Shown here piece by piece: positions 47,839 to 56,839 of a DNA stretch of 64,000 bases. This stretch comes from Arcanobacterium buesumense. GTDB taxonomy: Bacteria; Actinomycetota; Actinomycetes; Actinomycetales; Actinomycetaceae. A program made the translations under genes and the position numbers. Under the pieces are notes generated by a model, which was given only the letters and a program-made list of their open reading frames with translations, ran no database searches and was not told where the DNA came from. Positions within the stretch are counted from its first letter, which is position 1. The number at the start of each line of letters is the position of its first letter. The DNA is taken from contig NZ_CP050804.1 of assembly GCF_012563545.1 (NCBI RefSeq), positions 372,001 to 436,000 of the forward strand, in the 5' to 3' direction.

Positions 47839-49525
47839 TATCCCTCGTTAACTCTAACCAGAAGAAATCCCGCGCTCCCAACGTCATCGAATACGATCCA
47901 TCGGAGCCAATATGTGGGAAACGTGCACCGCCAAAAACATCATGAACTGTGAATCCAGCAAACTCTGGAACGGAGATATGTCCAGCGCGCGCAGTATTTG
48001 CCATATTCATGACGCACAATAAGGCTTGATTGGTGTTAACTCGAGTAAACGCCAAAATTGACTCATCTTCCGCATCACGTAACTCAAAGGTGCCATTACC
48101 TAAGACTGGATACTGTGAACGAACCTGTAAAATTCCATGAATCCAATGCAAAAGTGAGGCTGGTTGAGCCAGTGCTGACTCAACATTAACACTCTGATAG
48201 TGGTAGACCAGTGACTGAACAACAGGCAAATAAAGCTGCCCCGGATCAGCAGTAGAAAATCCGGCATTACGATCCGGTGTCCATTGCATGGGGGTGCGTA
48301 CCGAATCTCGGTCAGCCAACCAAATGTTGTCTCCCATACCTATTTCATCCCCGTAATATAAGCAAGGCGATCCGGGGAGGGAAAGAAGGAGTGCGTTAGC
48401 TAGCTCTATCTCGGCGCGAGAGTTACCCAATAACGGCGCAAGCCGACGGCGGATACCTACGTTTGCCCGCATCCGTGGATCCTCAGCATACCAGTTATAC
48501 ATTTTGGCACGTTCTTCAATTGAAACCATTTCGAGCGTCAGCTCATCGTGGTTGCGCAAGAAGGTTCCCCATTGGCCGCCAGCTGGAATATCTGGAGTAG
48601 CTTTGAGAATTTCCCGGATAGCGGTTGCGCGCTGATCACGTAACGCATAGTAGATGCGTGGCATAACGGGGAAGTGGAAGCACATGTGGCATTCGGGGTT
48701 TTCGTCGGTTCCAAAATATTCGACGACGTCTTCTGGCCATTGGTTAGCTTCGGCAATAAAGATTCGCCCCGGATAGGATTCATCAATTTCTCGACGAAGC
48801 CGCGCAATAAATTCGTGCGTGCGCGGTAGGTTTTCGCAATTTGTTCCTTCTTCTTCGAATAAGTAGGGGATAGCATCGAGGCGGAAACCATCAACACCGA
48901 TTTCGCACCAGAATTTGACGACGTCGATAATGGCTTCTTGTACGGCCGGGTTCTCAAAGTTGAGATCTGGCTGATGGGAGAAGAATCGATGCCAGAAGTA
49001 CTGGCGGCGTACTGGATCAAAGGTCCAGTTTGAAGCTTCGGTGTCAATGAAAATAATTCGGGCGTCGGCGTATTCTTCGTCGGTGTCCCGCCAGACATAG
49101 AAATCTCCGTAAGGCCCGTCCGGATTAGCACGCGAGCTTTGGAACCATGGGTGTTGATCGGAGGTGTGGTTGGCGACGATATCGATAACGATACGGATAC
49201 CACGCTGATGCGCTTGATCAACGAGTTCGGAAAAATCTGCCATTGATCCGTACTCGGAGTTAACCGCAGTATAGTTTGATATATCGTAGCCTCCGTCACG
49301 CATGGGTGAGGGATAGAACGGTGGGATCCACAATGCATCAACACCAAGCCACTGCAGGTAGTCTAGGCGATCAATGAGACCGCGAAAATCACCTGTGCCA
49401 CTTCCGGTAGTGTCATGGAATGCGCGCAGGAGAACTTCGTAGAAAACTGCGGTGCGAAACCAGTTCGGATCATCGGAGAGTTGCCGCTGATCAGGCACGG
49501 GGACGGTCACAGGTTTTTTACTCAA
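47825..49525 (-). CDS. treS: Trehalose synthase (maltose alpha-D-glucosyltransferase)
   Basis: 566 residues. The best start is TTG 49525, which overlaps the glgE stop as ATTGA and has AAAGGT upstream; a longer frame exists only inside glgE. WFRTAVFYEVLLRAFHD opens the GH13_16 barrel; the nucleophile Asp is in GVDGFRLDAIPYL, the acid/base Glu in FIAEANQWPED and the third carboxylate in FLRNHDELTLEM. It interconverts trehalose and maltose, feeding maltose to Mak. Confidence 0.94.
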   Translation of the reverse strand: MSKKPVTVPVPDQRQLSDDPNWFRTAVFYEVLLRAFHDTTGSGTGDFRGLIDRLDYLQWLGVDALWIPPFYPSPMRDGGYDISNYTAVNSEYGSMADFSELVDQAHQRGIRIVIDIVANHTSDQHPWFQSSRANPDGPYGDFYVWRDTDEEYADARIIFIDTEASNWTFDPVRRQYFWHRFFSHQPDLNFENPAVQEAIIDVVKFWCEIGVDGFRLDAIPYLFEEEGTNCENLPRTHEFIARLRREIDESYPGRIFIAEANQWPEDVVEYFGTDENPECHMCFHFPVMPRIYYALRDQRATAIREILKATPDIPAGGQWGTFLRNHDELTLEMVSIEERAKMYNWYAEDPRMRANVGIRRRLAPLLGNSRAEIELANALLLSLPGSPCLYYGDEIGMGDNIWLADRDSVRTPMQWTPDRNAGFSTADPGQLYLPVVQSLVYHYQSVNVESALAQPASLLHWIHGILQVRSQYPVLGNGTFELRDAEDESILAFTRVNTNQALLCVMNMANTARAGHISVPEFAGFTVHDVFGGARFPHIGSDGSYSMTLGARDFFWLELTRDNDQD

Positions 49526-51603
49526 TTCACTACCTTTACTGAGAAAATATGGGCAACTTGACCGTGCGGATCGAGGCGAACATAAGGCGTGTGATTCCAC
49601 AGGTAAGTTTCCCCACTCATTTCATCGGTGACTTGAAGAACCGGGCCGTTGTCCCAACGTGGAGAGATACCGAACGGGGAGAGATCAAGATATACGGTTG
49701 CCTCACGTGAGGCGTACGGATCAAGATTGACGACGACGATAACCGCATCCATCTGGCCATCGGGTGTTTCTTCAGGGCGGGCAATCTTGGTAAATGAAAC
49801 AATCTTGTCATTTGAGGTGGGGTTGATTGTCAGATTGCGTAGCCGCTGTAGCGCGGTGTGCTTATTGCGGATCGAATTGAGTAACGTTAGCAATGTAGCT
49901 ATTCCGTTGTGTTTTGCCCCGGCATAGTCACGTGGTTTGTATTCGTACTTTTCGTTATCGATTTGTTCTTCTGCGCCTGGGCGGGCGATATTCTCTACGA
50001 GTTCGTATCCATTGTAAATACCCCAGGTTGGTGAACCGGTTGCCGCTAAGATAGCGCGTATTGCGAAGGCTGATATGCCGCCGCGTTGCATGTACGGAGT
50101 GAGAATGTCGTGAGTTGTTGGCCAAAATGCCGGACGTAACCGGTGTGCCGATTCATGGGAAACTTCATGGAAGTATTCTTCGATTTCCTGGCGTTCATTA
50201 CGCCAGGCGAAATAGGTGTAGGACTGCTGGAATCCAACTGTGCCTAAGGTTTGCATCATGGGAGGGTTGGTGAATGCTTCGGCGAGGAAAATGACTTCTG
50301 GGTGTTTCTCGCGGAATTCTGCCAAGATGCGTTGCCAGAAAGCGACTGGTTTCGTATGTGGATTGTCTACTCGGAAAAGAGTAACACCATGGCTGACCCA
50401 CAGTTCAAGGATGCGTTTGATCTCTTGGTAGATCCCTTCCGGATCGTTATCAAAGTTTAGCGGATAGATGTCTTGGTACTTCTTCGGCGGGTTTTCCGCG
50501 AACGCGATCGTGCCATCTACTCGGGTGGTGAACCAGTTAGGATGTTCGGTTACCCATGGGTGATCTGGGGAGCATTGCAATGCAATGTCCAGTGCGACTT
50601 CTAGCCCTAATTCATGGGCTCGAGCCACGAAGGCATCAAAATCGTCAAATGTGCCTAGCGTTGGATCGATGGCGTCGTGACCGCCCTCGGCAGAGCCGAT
50701 AGCGTAGGGGGAGCCTGGGTCTCCTGGTAGTGCCGTAAGTGTGTTATTGCGTCCTTTACGGTTGGATGTGCCTATTGGATGGATAGGGGTGAGGTAGACG
50801 ACGTCGAAGCCCATACCGGCGATACGATCGAGATCAGCGGCTGCGGTGCGCAGTGTGCCCGATGTCCATTCGCCAGTTTCAGGGTCCTTTTTAGCGCCGA
50901 TTGAGCGCGGGAAAATTTCGTACCATGAGCCAACCAGGGCACGCTCGCGATCAACAAAAACGGGATAGTGCGCGGACTGTGAGATGAGTTCTTTGACTGG
51001 GTACTTAGCCAATGCTTCTTGGACTTCAGGTGCGCGCGCGGCAGCGAGTTTTACTTCTGGTAGTGCTCGTTTTTTAGAAATAACTGTGAGGGCTTCGCGG
51101 ATTGTGGCTCGTTCTGGGGATCGTACTGGTGCGGCTTTGAGAGCTCGTTTGAATAGTTCTTCAGCTTCGGCAAAAACGAGTGGAATATCGATCCCGGCGG
51201 GTACTTTGATTTCTGCGTTGTGCAACCAGGTGGCATAGGGATCTGACCAGGCTTCAATATAGAAGTGGTGTGGGCCGGTGGTTTGTGGCGTTAACCAGCC
51301 TTCAAAACGGAATAAGCCCGGAGCGATGTTTTGCATAGGTGCTGTTTGAACGATTTTTCCGGCTTCATTGAGTAAGACAGCTGCTGCAGCGAACATGTCA
51401 TGACCTTCACGGAAGATCGTGGCAGATACCGGGAAGGCTTCGTTGACAGTACCTTTTACTGGTGAGGAGCCATCGAGAAGTTGTGGGTATACCTCAACGA
51501 TCGGGATACGGCTAATAGTATTCGGTTGTATCGTTTTTTTCGTGCGTGCGCGCGAACGAGAGGTGGATGGGACAGAACTGGTTTTACGTTGCGAAGTAGT
51601 CAC
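49522..51603 (-). CDS. glgE: Alpha-1,4-glucan:maltose-1-phosphate maltosyltransferase
   Basis: 693 residues from GTG 51603. A basic Ser/Thr/Arg-rich leader of about 25 residues precedes an N-terminal beta-domain, a helical insert (about 150-215) and the GH13_3 barrel. Conserved GlgE stretches are VGSWYEIFPRSIG, HPIGTSNRKGRNN, ENPPKKYQDIYPLNFD, nucleophile Asp in GVTLFRVDNPHTKP, and Glu in VIFLAEAFTNPPMM. It adds maltose units from maltose-1-phosphate to alpha-1,4-glucan. It heads the glgE-treS-mak-glgB operon. The ogt-like gene ends 39 bp upstream on the same strand and may be co-transcribed. Confidence 0.95.
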   Translation of the reverse strand: MTTSQRKTSSVPSTSRSRARTKKTIQPNTISRIPIVEVYPQLLDGSSPVKGTVNEAFPVSATIFREGHDMFAAAAVLLNEAGKIVQTAPMQNIAPGLFRFEGWLTPQTTGPHHFYIEAWSDPYATWLHNAEIKVPAGIDIPLVFAEAEELFKRALKAAPVRSPERATIREALTVISKKRALPEVKLAAARAPEVQEALAKYPVKELISQSAHYPVFVDRERALVGSWYEIFPRSIGAKKDPETGEWTSGTLRTAAADLDRIAGMGFDVVYLTPIHPIGTSNRKGRNNTLTALPGDPGSPYAIGSAEGGHDAIDPTLGTFDDFDAFVARAHELGLEVALDIALQCSPDHPWVTEHPNWFTTRVDGTIAFAENPPKKYQDIYPLNFDNDPEGIYQEIKRILELWVSHGVTLFRVDNPHTKPVAFWQRILAEFREKHPEVIFLAEAFTNPPMMQTLGTVGFQQSYTYFAWRNERQEIEEYFHEVSHESAHRLRPAFWPTTHDILTPYMQRGGISAFAIRAILAATGSPTWGIYNGYELVENIARPGAEEQIDNEKYEYKPRDYAGAKHNGIATLLTLLNSIRNKHTALQRLRNLTINPTSNDKIVSFTKIARPEETPDGQMDAVIVVVNLDPYASREATVYLDLSPFGISPRWDNGPVLQVTDEMSGETYLWNHTPYVRLDPHGQVAHIFSVKVVN

Positions 51604-51642
51604 ACCCCTAGTCTAATCTAGTTATCTACGTCTCAAAAATTC

Positions 51643-52182
51643 TTAGCGGAATTGGTGTGAATGTTTGTATTCGAATTTCAGTAAAGCGTGTTTGAGGTGT
51701 GCTCCGAACGCATAATTTCCACTGGGAAAATGTGGATCTAAGATAAGGTCGCAATCGTGGTCTAGTTTGTTTTGTGCCGGTTGAGGAATGACGGCATGGC
51801 AGGGAATAACTAATGGAAACGGGTTGTGGGCGCAGGCGCTGGCGGCAGCCCGAACGGCGCGGGAGTTATGGGTGCGGTCGGCAAGCTGGGCATAACTGAG
51901 GGTTTCACCGAGGGGAAGGCTGTGGAGCTCTGTGCGAATTGCGGCCGCCCACGGTGTGGGTGCTGGAGCGAGTGGGAGAGCGCGGAGCTTGCTGACATCG
52001 CCGTCATACCAGGCTGAGAGGGCTTGGGCGATGAGAACCGTAAGCGGATTGTGCAAGTTAGTTTCCGGTTCTTGTTCGTGGTGGATGAAGGTTATCTGGG
52101 TAATAACAGAACCGGTGGTCAGGACACGCAAACTGTATGCGTCGATGATGGGATTGCCGGAGTGGAGCGGGAAAATAAGCAT
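51643..52182 (-). CDS. Methylated-DNA--protein-cysteine methyltransferase (Ogt type)
   Basis: 179 residues from ATG 52182 (AAGG upstream; GTG 52185 precedes it). The C-terminal DNA-binding domain contains ETLSYAQLADRT, the arginine-finger region SRAVRAAASACAHNP and the active site LVIPCHAVIP with acceptor Cys. The usual PCHRV is PCHAV here, a common variant outside the catalytic Cys-His pair. It repairs O6-alkylguanine by suicide transfer. Its placement before glgE appears incidental. Confidence 0.85.
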   Translation of the reverse strand: MLIFPLHSGNPIIDAYSLRVLTTGSVITQITFIHHEQEPETNLHNPLTVLIAQALSAWYDGDVSKLRALPLAPAPTPWAAAIRTELHSLPLGETLSYAQLADRTHNSRAVRAAASACAHNPFPLVIPCHAVIPQPAQNKLDHDCDLILDPHFPSGNYAFGAHLKHALLKFEYKHSHQFR

Positions 52183-52216
52183 CACTACCTTCTCGAAGCT
52201 AATAAGGTGACTGTAT

Positions 52217-52267
52217 CAAAAGCTGGGTGGGGTTGGTGTTCGGTTATGAACACCAACCCCACCCAGC
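52217..52267 (-). terminator. Rho-independent terminator of glgP
   Basis: A perfect 20-bp stem, arms at 52222-52241 and 52248-52267 (GCTGGGTGGGGTTGGTGTTC and its complement), around a 6-base loop. On the minus strand it is followed by TTTTGATA. It separates glgP from the ogt gene. Confidence 0.92.
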
Positions 52268-52298
52268 GGATTACTTATGAGCTGATCGCGTTTGCTGA

Positions 52299-54665
52299 TC
52301 AGATTGCGTGTGGCGTGATCTTCCAGACCTCGCGGGCGTAGTCTCCGATGGTGCGATCCGAAGAGAATCGGCCAGATTCGACGATGTTCTTCCACGCCAT
52401 TTTTGCCCAGTGGCGACGATCTTGGTAGTCGGCAGCCATCTTGTCACGAGTATCGCGGTAGGAAGCGAAGTCGCCGAGTACGTAGTAGACGTCGGCTGGC
52501 TCCCAGCTTGGCTCGTAAAGGGAGTTGAGCAGGTCGTGGAACATGCCGGTTCCGCCATCGTCCAAGGTGCCATCTACGAAGGCATCGAGAACGCGCTTCA
52601 AACCAGGGGTTTGTTCGGCGGTGGCTCGTGGGTTGTAGGTGGCGCGTAACTCTGGTAGTTCTTCTTCCTTAGCACCGAAAATGTAGGCATTTTCTTCGCC
52701 GACGGAGTCAAGGATTTCGACGTTTGCACCGTCGAGGGTGCCGAGTGTCAATGCGCCGTTCATCATGAACTTCATGTTCGAGGTTCCCGATGCTTCCTTA
52801 CCGGCAGTTGAAATCTGCTCCGAAACATCAGAAGCGGGGATAATGTGCTCTGCCGGGGAAACATTGTAGTTTTCCACGAAGAGAACTTGGAGCTTGCCGT
52901 CCATATCCGGATCGTTATTAATCAAGCGGCCAATTTCGTTAATCAACTTAATGATTGCCTTCGCACGCACGTAACCGGGAGCTGCCTTCGCGCCGAAAAT
53001 GAATAAGCGTGGCGCAACTTCAAGGCTTGGATCATCCTTCAACCGGAAGTAGAGATCCAAGATGTAAAGCGCGTTCATTAACTGACGCTTGTATTCGTGC
53101 AGACGCTTGATCTGAACGTCGAAAATAGCTTCCGGATTGACGCTAACACCTTGACGGTTCTTGATCCATGCAGCAAAGTCAGTCTTATTTGCTGCCTTGA
53201 TTTCGTTGAGACGATCGAGTACCGAGGTATCTTCCCCGAACTTTTCGAGCTTCTTGAGCTCATCAAGGTTGCGTACCCAAGCATCTGAGCCGAGAAGCTC
53301 GGTGAGCAATGCTGCTAGGCGTGGGTTGCACTGGTTGAGCCAACGACGTGGGGTGACGCCATTGGTCTTGTTGTTGAACCGCTCTGGCCAAATGTCGTAC
53401 CAGTCGTGGAGCGTGTCCTTCTTGATGATTTCGGTGTGCAATGCAGCCACGCCGTTGATGGAATAGGCCGCGTAGCAAGCGATCCAAGCCATGTGAACAC
53501 GGTTGCCTTGGATTGGAGCCATGTACTCGATCTTGCCTGGATGGTAGCCTTCGCCGGCGAGCTCTTGGCGGAAGCGACGATCGATTTCGCGCACAATTTC
53601 GCTAATGCGTGGGAAGAGACGATCGAAGATGGTCATCTCCCAAGTTTCGAGTGCTTCGGCCAACACGGTGTGGTTGGTGTAACCGAAGGTTTGTGAAACA
53701 ATCTCCCACGCCTTCTCCCACGTGTAGCCGTGCTCGTCGAGGAGTAAGCGCATGAGTTCTGGGATAGCGAGCACTGGGTGAGTATCGTTGAGCTGGATAC
53801 AGTTGAACTCGTGGAAGTTGTCCAAGGATCCTTGGTGCTCAAGATGGTTATCGACGATTGCTTGCAGTGATGCCGAGCAGAAGAAGTATTGCTGGCGAAC
53901 ACGCAAGACCTTGCCTTCGTAAGTGGAGTCGTTCGGGTAGAGCACGCGGCAAATATCGTGGACGCGCTCGCGTTCGACGATAGCGTCAGTGAAGCGCTGA
54001 GAGTTGAAGGCGTCGTAGTCGAATTCCTTGGTTGGTTCAGCCTTCCACATACGCAAGGTGTTGACGTTCTTGGTGCCGTAGCCGGTGATTGGCATGTCGT
54101 AAGGAATAGCTCGAACATCGAGATCGGCGTATTTGACGATGCGCTGTTCTTCTTCACGGCGAATAACGAATGGGTAGCCTTCTTCCATCCAGGCATCTGG
54201 CTCTTCTTCTTGGAAGCCGTCATTGAATAGCTGGCGGAAGAGTCCGTAGCGGTAGAGGATTCCGTATCCGCGTACTGGCAGATCCATCGTGGCGCAGGAA
54301 TCGAGGAAGCAGGCTGCCAAGCGGCCAAGGCCGCCGTTTCCGAGTGCCGCATCGTGTTCTTCTTCGAGGACATCGGAGAGGTTTTGACCGAAGGCGTTGA
54401 GTGCTTGGGATGCTTCTTCGATCATGCCGAGGTTAGTGAGGTTGTTCAACAGCGCACGGCCCATGAGGAACTCAGCAGAGAAGTAGTGCTGCATACGCGT
54501 AGCGTTGTAGGTTTCTTCGGTGCGTTGCCAGTTATCTGCGATGCGATCGACGACGGCGCTGGACGTTGCTGACCAGTATTCCATCGGGGTGCCAGAGTGC
54601 TCGTTGCGGCCAGAGACGGCGCGCACCTGCATTCCGATTGCGGATGTTGTATCAGGATGGGTCAT
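52299..54665 (-). CDS. glgP: Glycogen/alpha-glucan phosphorylase
   Basis: 788 residues from ATG 54665, preceded by AAAGGGAG. GT35 family: N-terminal YFSAEFLMGRALLNNLTNLG, ALGNGGLGRLAACFLDS, and the pyridoxal-phosphate Lys in KEASGTSNMKFMMNGALTLG followed by TLDGANVEI. It releases glucose-1-phosphate from alpha-1,4-glucan. It is monocistronic, bounded by its own terminator. Its codon use is strongly biased like malE, suggesting high expression. Confidence 0.96.
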   Translation of the reverse strand: MTHPDTTSAIGMQVRAVSGRNEHSGTPMEYWSATSSAVVDRIADNWQRTEETYNATRMQHYFSAEFLMGRALLNNLTNLGMIEEASQALNAFGQNLSDVLEEEHDAALGNGGLGRLAACFLDSCATMDLPVRGYGILYRYGLFRQLFNDGFQEEEPDAWMEEGYPFVIRREEEQRIVKYADLDVRAIPYDMPITGYGTKNVNTLRMWKAEPTKEFDYDAFNSQRFTDAIVERERVHDICRVLYPNDSTYEGKVLRVRQQYFFCSASLQAIVDNHLEHQGSLDNFHEFNCIQLNDTHPVLAIPELMRLLLDEHGYTWEKAWEIVSQTFGYTNHTVLAEALETWEMTIFDRLFPRISEIVREIDRRFRQELAGEGYHPGKIEYMAPIQGNRVHMAWIACYAAYSINGVAALHTEIIKKDTLHDWYDIWPERFNNKTNGVTPRRWLNQCNPRLAALLTELLGSDAWVRNLDELKKLEKFGEDTSVLDRLNEIKAANKTDFAAWIKNRQGVSVNPEAIFDVQIKRLHEYKRQLMNALYILDLYFRLKDDPSLEVAPRLFIFGAKAAPGYVRAKAIIKLINEIGRLINNDPDMDGKLQVLFVENYNVSPAEHIIPASDVSEQISTAGKEASGTSNMKFMMNGALTLGTLDGANVEILDSVGEENAYIFGAKEEELPELRATYNPRATAEQTPGLKRVLDAFVDGTLDDGGTGMFHDLLNSLYEPSWEPADVYYVLGDFASYRDTRDKMAADYQDRRHWAKMAWKNIVESGRFSSDRTIGDYAREVWKITPHAI

Positions 54666-54745
54666 GTTCTCCCTTTCAGAAGGCTGTAATGGGCTGAGGG
54701 CCACTTCCTTATAGTGCAATCGTAACCTACGTGAAACGTTGCGAA

Positions 54746-54822
54746 AAATGTTTCATAGGGGACTTTCGCCATCGAATCGCTGCTCGAATTCAGATACGCC
54801 GGTTTCTATGGACGAAAGTCCC
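54746..54822 (-). other. Inverted repeat between trpS and glgP
   Basis: GGGACTTTCG at 54759-54768 is complementary to CGAAAGTCCC at 54813-54822, separated by 44 bases. On the minus strand the distal arm is followed after 8 bases by ATTTTT. It could be a long-looped trpS terminator, a small RNA, or an operator in the glgP leader. The sequence alone does not decide. Confidence 0.35.
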
Positions 54823-54838
54823 GTTATGTTTGTATGTT

Positions 54839-55945
54839 TCAGTAGCGCATTCCGAGCGCGTTGTGGACGTCGTCGAGAGTCTCTTGAGCCTGCTCGCGCG
54901 CACGCTCAATGCCACGCATAAGAACACTGCGCAGATACTCTGGATCCTGTTCTAGTTCCGCACGACGGGCACGAATCGGAGCCAGATGCTCGTTAAGAGC
55001 TTCGGTGACAACCTTCTTCAAAGTGCCGCCACCGCCGTCACCAATTTCTTCGGCGATAACTTCAGGCGAACGTCCAGTACACATCGACGCGATAAGTAGC
55101 AAGTTGGCAACTTCGGGACGATTGGCCGGATCGTAAGTAATATGACGATCCGAATCGGTTACTGCGCGCTTGAGCTTCTTAGCTGTCTCGTCTGCACTCA
55201 TCCGCAACTCGATCGTGTTGCCGCGCGACTTCGACATCTTCTCACCGTCTAAACCGAGCACGTGCGCCGCATCGGACAAAAGGGCATGCGGACGAGGGAA
55301 GATTCGCTTCGCCTTCTTACCCTTGTTGTACCGCTTTTCAAACCGATCAGCGATCACGCGCGCCTGCTCCAAGTGTGGAAGCTGATCCTTACCAACTGGC
55401 ACTAGGTTCGCTTTGCAGAACAAAATATCGGCAGCCTGGTGAACCGGGTAGGTCAGTAGTAGGCCAGACATTGGCCGGCCGTTCGTTGCCTCGTATTCAG
55501 CTTTGACTGTAGGGTTGCGGCGCAGTTCGGCGTCGGAAACAACCGATAAGAACGGAATAACAAGTTCGTTGAGTTCGGGGACTTGCGAGTGTGCGAAGAA
55601 TACGGTTTCTTCAGGATCCATACCCACCGCGAGATAATCGGTGAGGAGAGACATGGTGCGCTCGCGGATCGAATCGGCTTCATCGCGATCCGTAATCACC
55701 TGATAGTCAGCAATAAGTAGCCAGGTATCGACGCCGCGTTGCTGGAGTTTACGCCAGTTTTGCAAAGTGCCGAAATAGTGGCCGATATGCAGGTGCCCAG
55801 TTGGCCGTGCGCCGGTCAATACCCGGAACTTCGAGGGATCTTCGTCAATAGCTAGGTTGATTTTCTCGCTCATCTGGCGGGTAGCTTCGAGCGAAGCATC
55901 CGATGTTGCCGTCTCCAGGGCGAGTTGCGCATTATTTTCACTCAT
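54839..55945 (-). CDS. trpS: Tryptophanyl-tRNA synthetase
   Basis: 368 residues from ATG 55945; an in-frame ATG at 55987 would add 14 residues overlapping a palindrome. Class I signatures: GARPTGHLHIGHYFGTLQNW (HIGH) and GEKMSKSRGNTIEL (KMSKS). About 40 residues precede the Rossmann fold, more than in the E. coli enzyme. FLSVVSDAELRRNPTVKAE and TYPVHQAADILFCKANLVPV match the family. It charges tRNA-Trp. Confidence 0.94.
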   Translation of the reverse strand: MSENNAQLALETATSDASLEATRQMSEKINLAIDEDPSKFRVLTGARPTGHLHIGHYFGTLQNWRKLQQRGVDTWLLIADYQVITDRDEADSIRERTMSLLTDYLAVGMDPEETVFFAHSQVPELNELVIPFLSVVSDAELRRNPTVKAEYEATNGRPMSGLLLTYPVHQAADILFCKANLVPVGKDQLPHLEQARVIADRFEKRYNKGKKAKRIFPRPHALLSDAAHVLGLDGEKMSKSRGNTIELRMSADETAKKLKRAVTDSDRHITYDPANRPEVANLLLIASMCTGRSPEVIAEEIGDGGGGTLKKVVTEALNEHLAPIRARRAELEQDPEYLRSVLMRGIERAREQAQETLDDVHNALGMRY

Positions 55946-55980
55946 GCCCTCTAGTCTAGCGTGCCGTGCCACCACTTTTT

Positions 55981-56000
55981 GCTTCACATAGTTGTGAAGC
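55981..56000. promoter_or_regulatory. Palindrome upstream of trpS
   Basis: GCTTCAC at 55981-55987 and GTGAAGC at 55994-56000 are perfect arms around ATAGTT. It lies about 40 bp before the preferred trpS start and 110 bp after the ABC ATPase gene. No T-run follows on either strand, so an operator or leader stem is more likely than a terminator. Confidence 0.35.
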
Positions 56001-56106
56001 GTGACGTTTCACGGAGATCTGGCAAAGGTTGTCACGACGGCGGACAGGTGGGAATTATCTAAAGTTCAAAACGACGTGGTTTTCTTAGTAGTAACTTCTG
56101 GGAGGA

Positions 56107-56829
56107 TCATTCTGTTGAACCTATGAGCGAAAATAGTTGTTTGGCGGTGGGGTTTACTATATCGCTATGGATGATACCATCGCGTAAAACTATGGCTCTG
56201 TCTGCTCTAGCGGCAGCTTCAAGGTCATGGGTAACCATGATTACAGTGGTCCCAGTTTTATGTAATTGGGCGAGTTGATCGAGAAGTAGGCGTGTTGAGG
56301 CTGAATCGAGTGCTCCTGAGGGCTCATCTGCAAAAAGAATTTTTGGTTGTACCGCGAGAGACCGGACAATTGCAACTCGCTGTCGTTGACCTCCGGAGAG
56401 TTGTGCTGGATAAGAATCTAACTTATCCGAAAGACCGAAGCGGTCGAATAGTTTTTTGATAGCTTTTGCAGAGAGTCGTTTTTTATTGAAACGAAGACCA
56501 AGCTTGACGTTTTCAAGCGCTGTCATCGAGTCAATCAGATTGTAATCTTGAAATATGAAGCTTGCGTTCTTACGACGTATCGCGCTTCTTTCCTTTCTGG
56601 ATGCGGACACTACATCGCTGCCGGATAGTTTTGCTATCCCGGAATCTGCTTGTTCTAGTCCAGACATGCAGTAAAGAAAGGTAGTTTTACCAGACCCTGA
56701 AGGGCCAACAATAGATACAAACTCTCCTGCTTGAGCTTGGAACGATAAGTTTTTCAGCACGTGTACTGATTCATTCTTGTTTAGTGGGAAACTCTTTGAT
56801 AGATCTTCTACATGGATTATGGGTTGCAT
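56107..56829 (-). CDS. Epipeptide-cluster ABC transporter ATPase (EpeA-like role)
   Basis: 240 residues from ATG 56829 (GAGG seven bases upstream), 11 bp after the permease stop. MacB/LolD-type ATPase: Walker A GPSGSGKTT, Q-loop FIFQDYNLIDSMTALENV, signature LSGGQRQRVAIVRSL, Walker B ILFADEPSGALD, switch MVTHDLEAAARADRAI. Last gene of the minus-strand cluster precursor-radical SAM-M50 peptidase-permease-ATPase. With the FtsX-like permease it should export the modified peptide or protect the producer from it. In B. subtilis EpeAB has the immunity role; the permease type here differs, so the match is in function rather than close homology. Confidence 0.85.
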   Translation of the reverse strand: MQPIIHVEDLSKSFPLNKNESVHVLKNLSFQAQAGEFVSIVGPSGSGKTTFLYCMSGLEQADSGIAKLSGSDVVSASRKERSAIRRKNASFIFQDYNLIDSMTALENVKLGLRFNKKRLSAKAIKKLFDRFGLSDKLDSYPAQLSGGQRQRVAIVRSLAVQPKILFADEPSGALDSASTRLLLDQLAQLHKTGTTVIMVTHDLEAAARADRAIVLRDGIIHSDIVNPTAKQLFSLIGSTE

Positions 56830-56839
56830 CTTAAACCTC

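Noticed and set aside
53633-54373. Antisense and alternate frames within glgP, up to 246 codons
   Set aside because: Low-complexity Ser/Thr translations caused by the strong codon bias of glgP.
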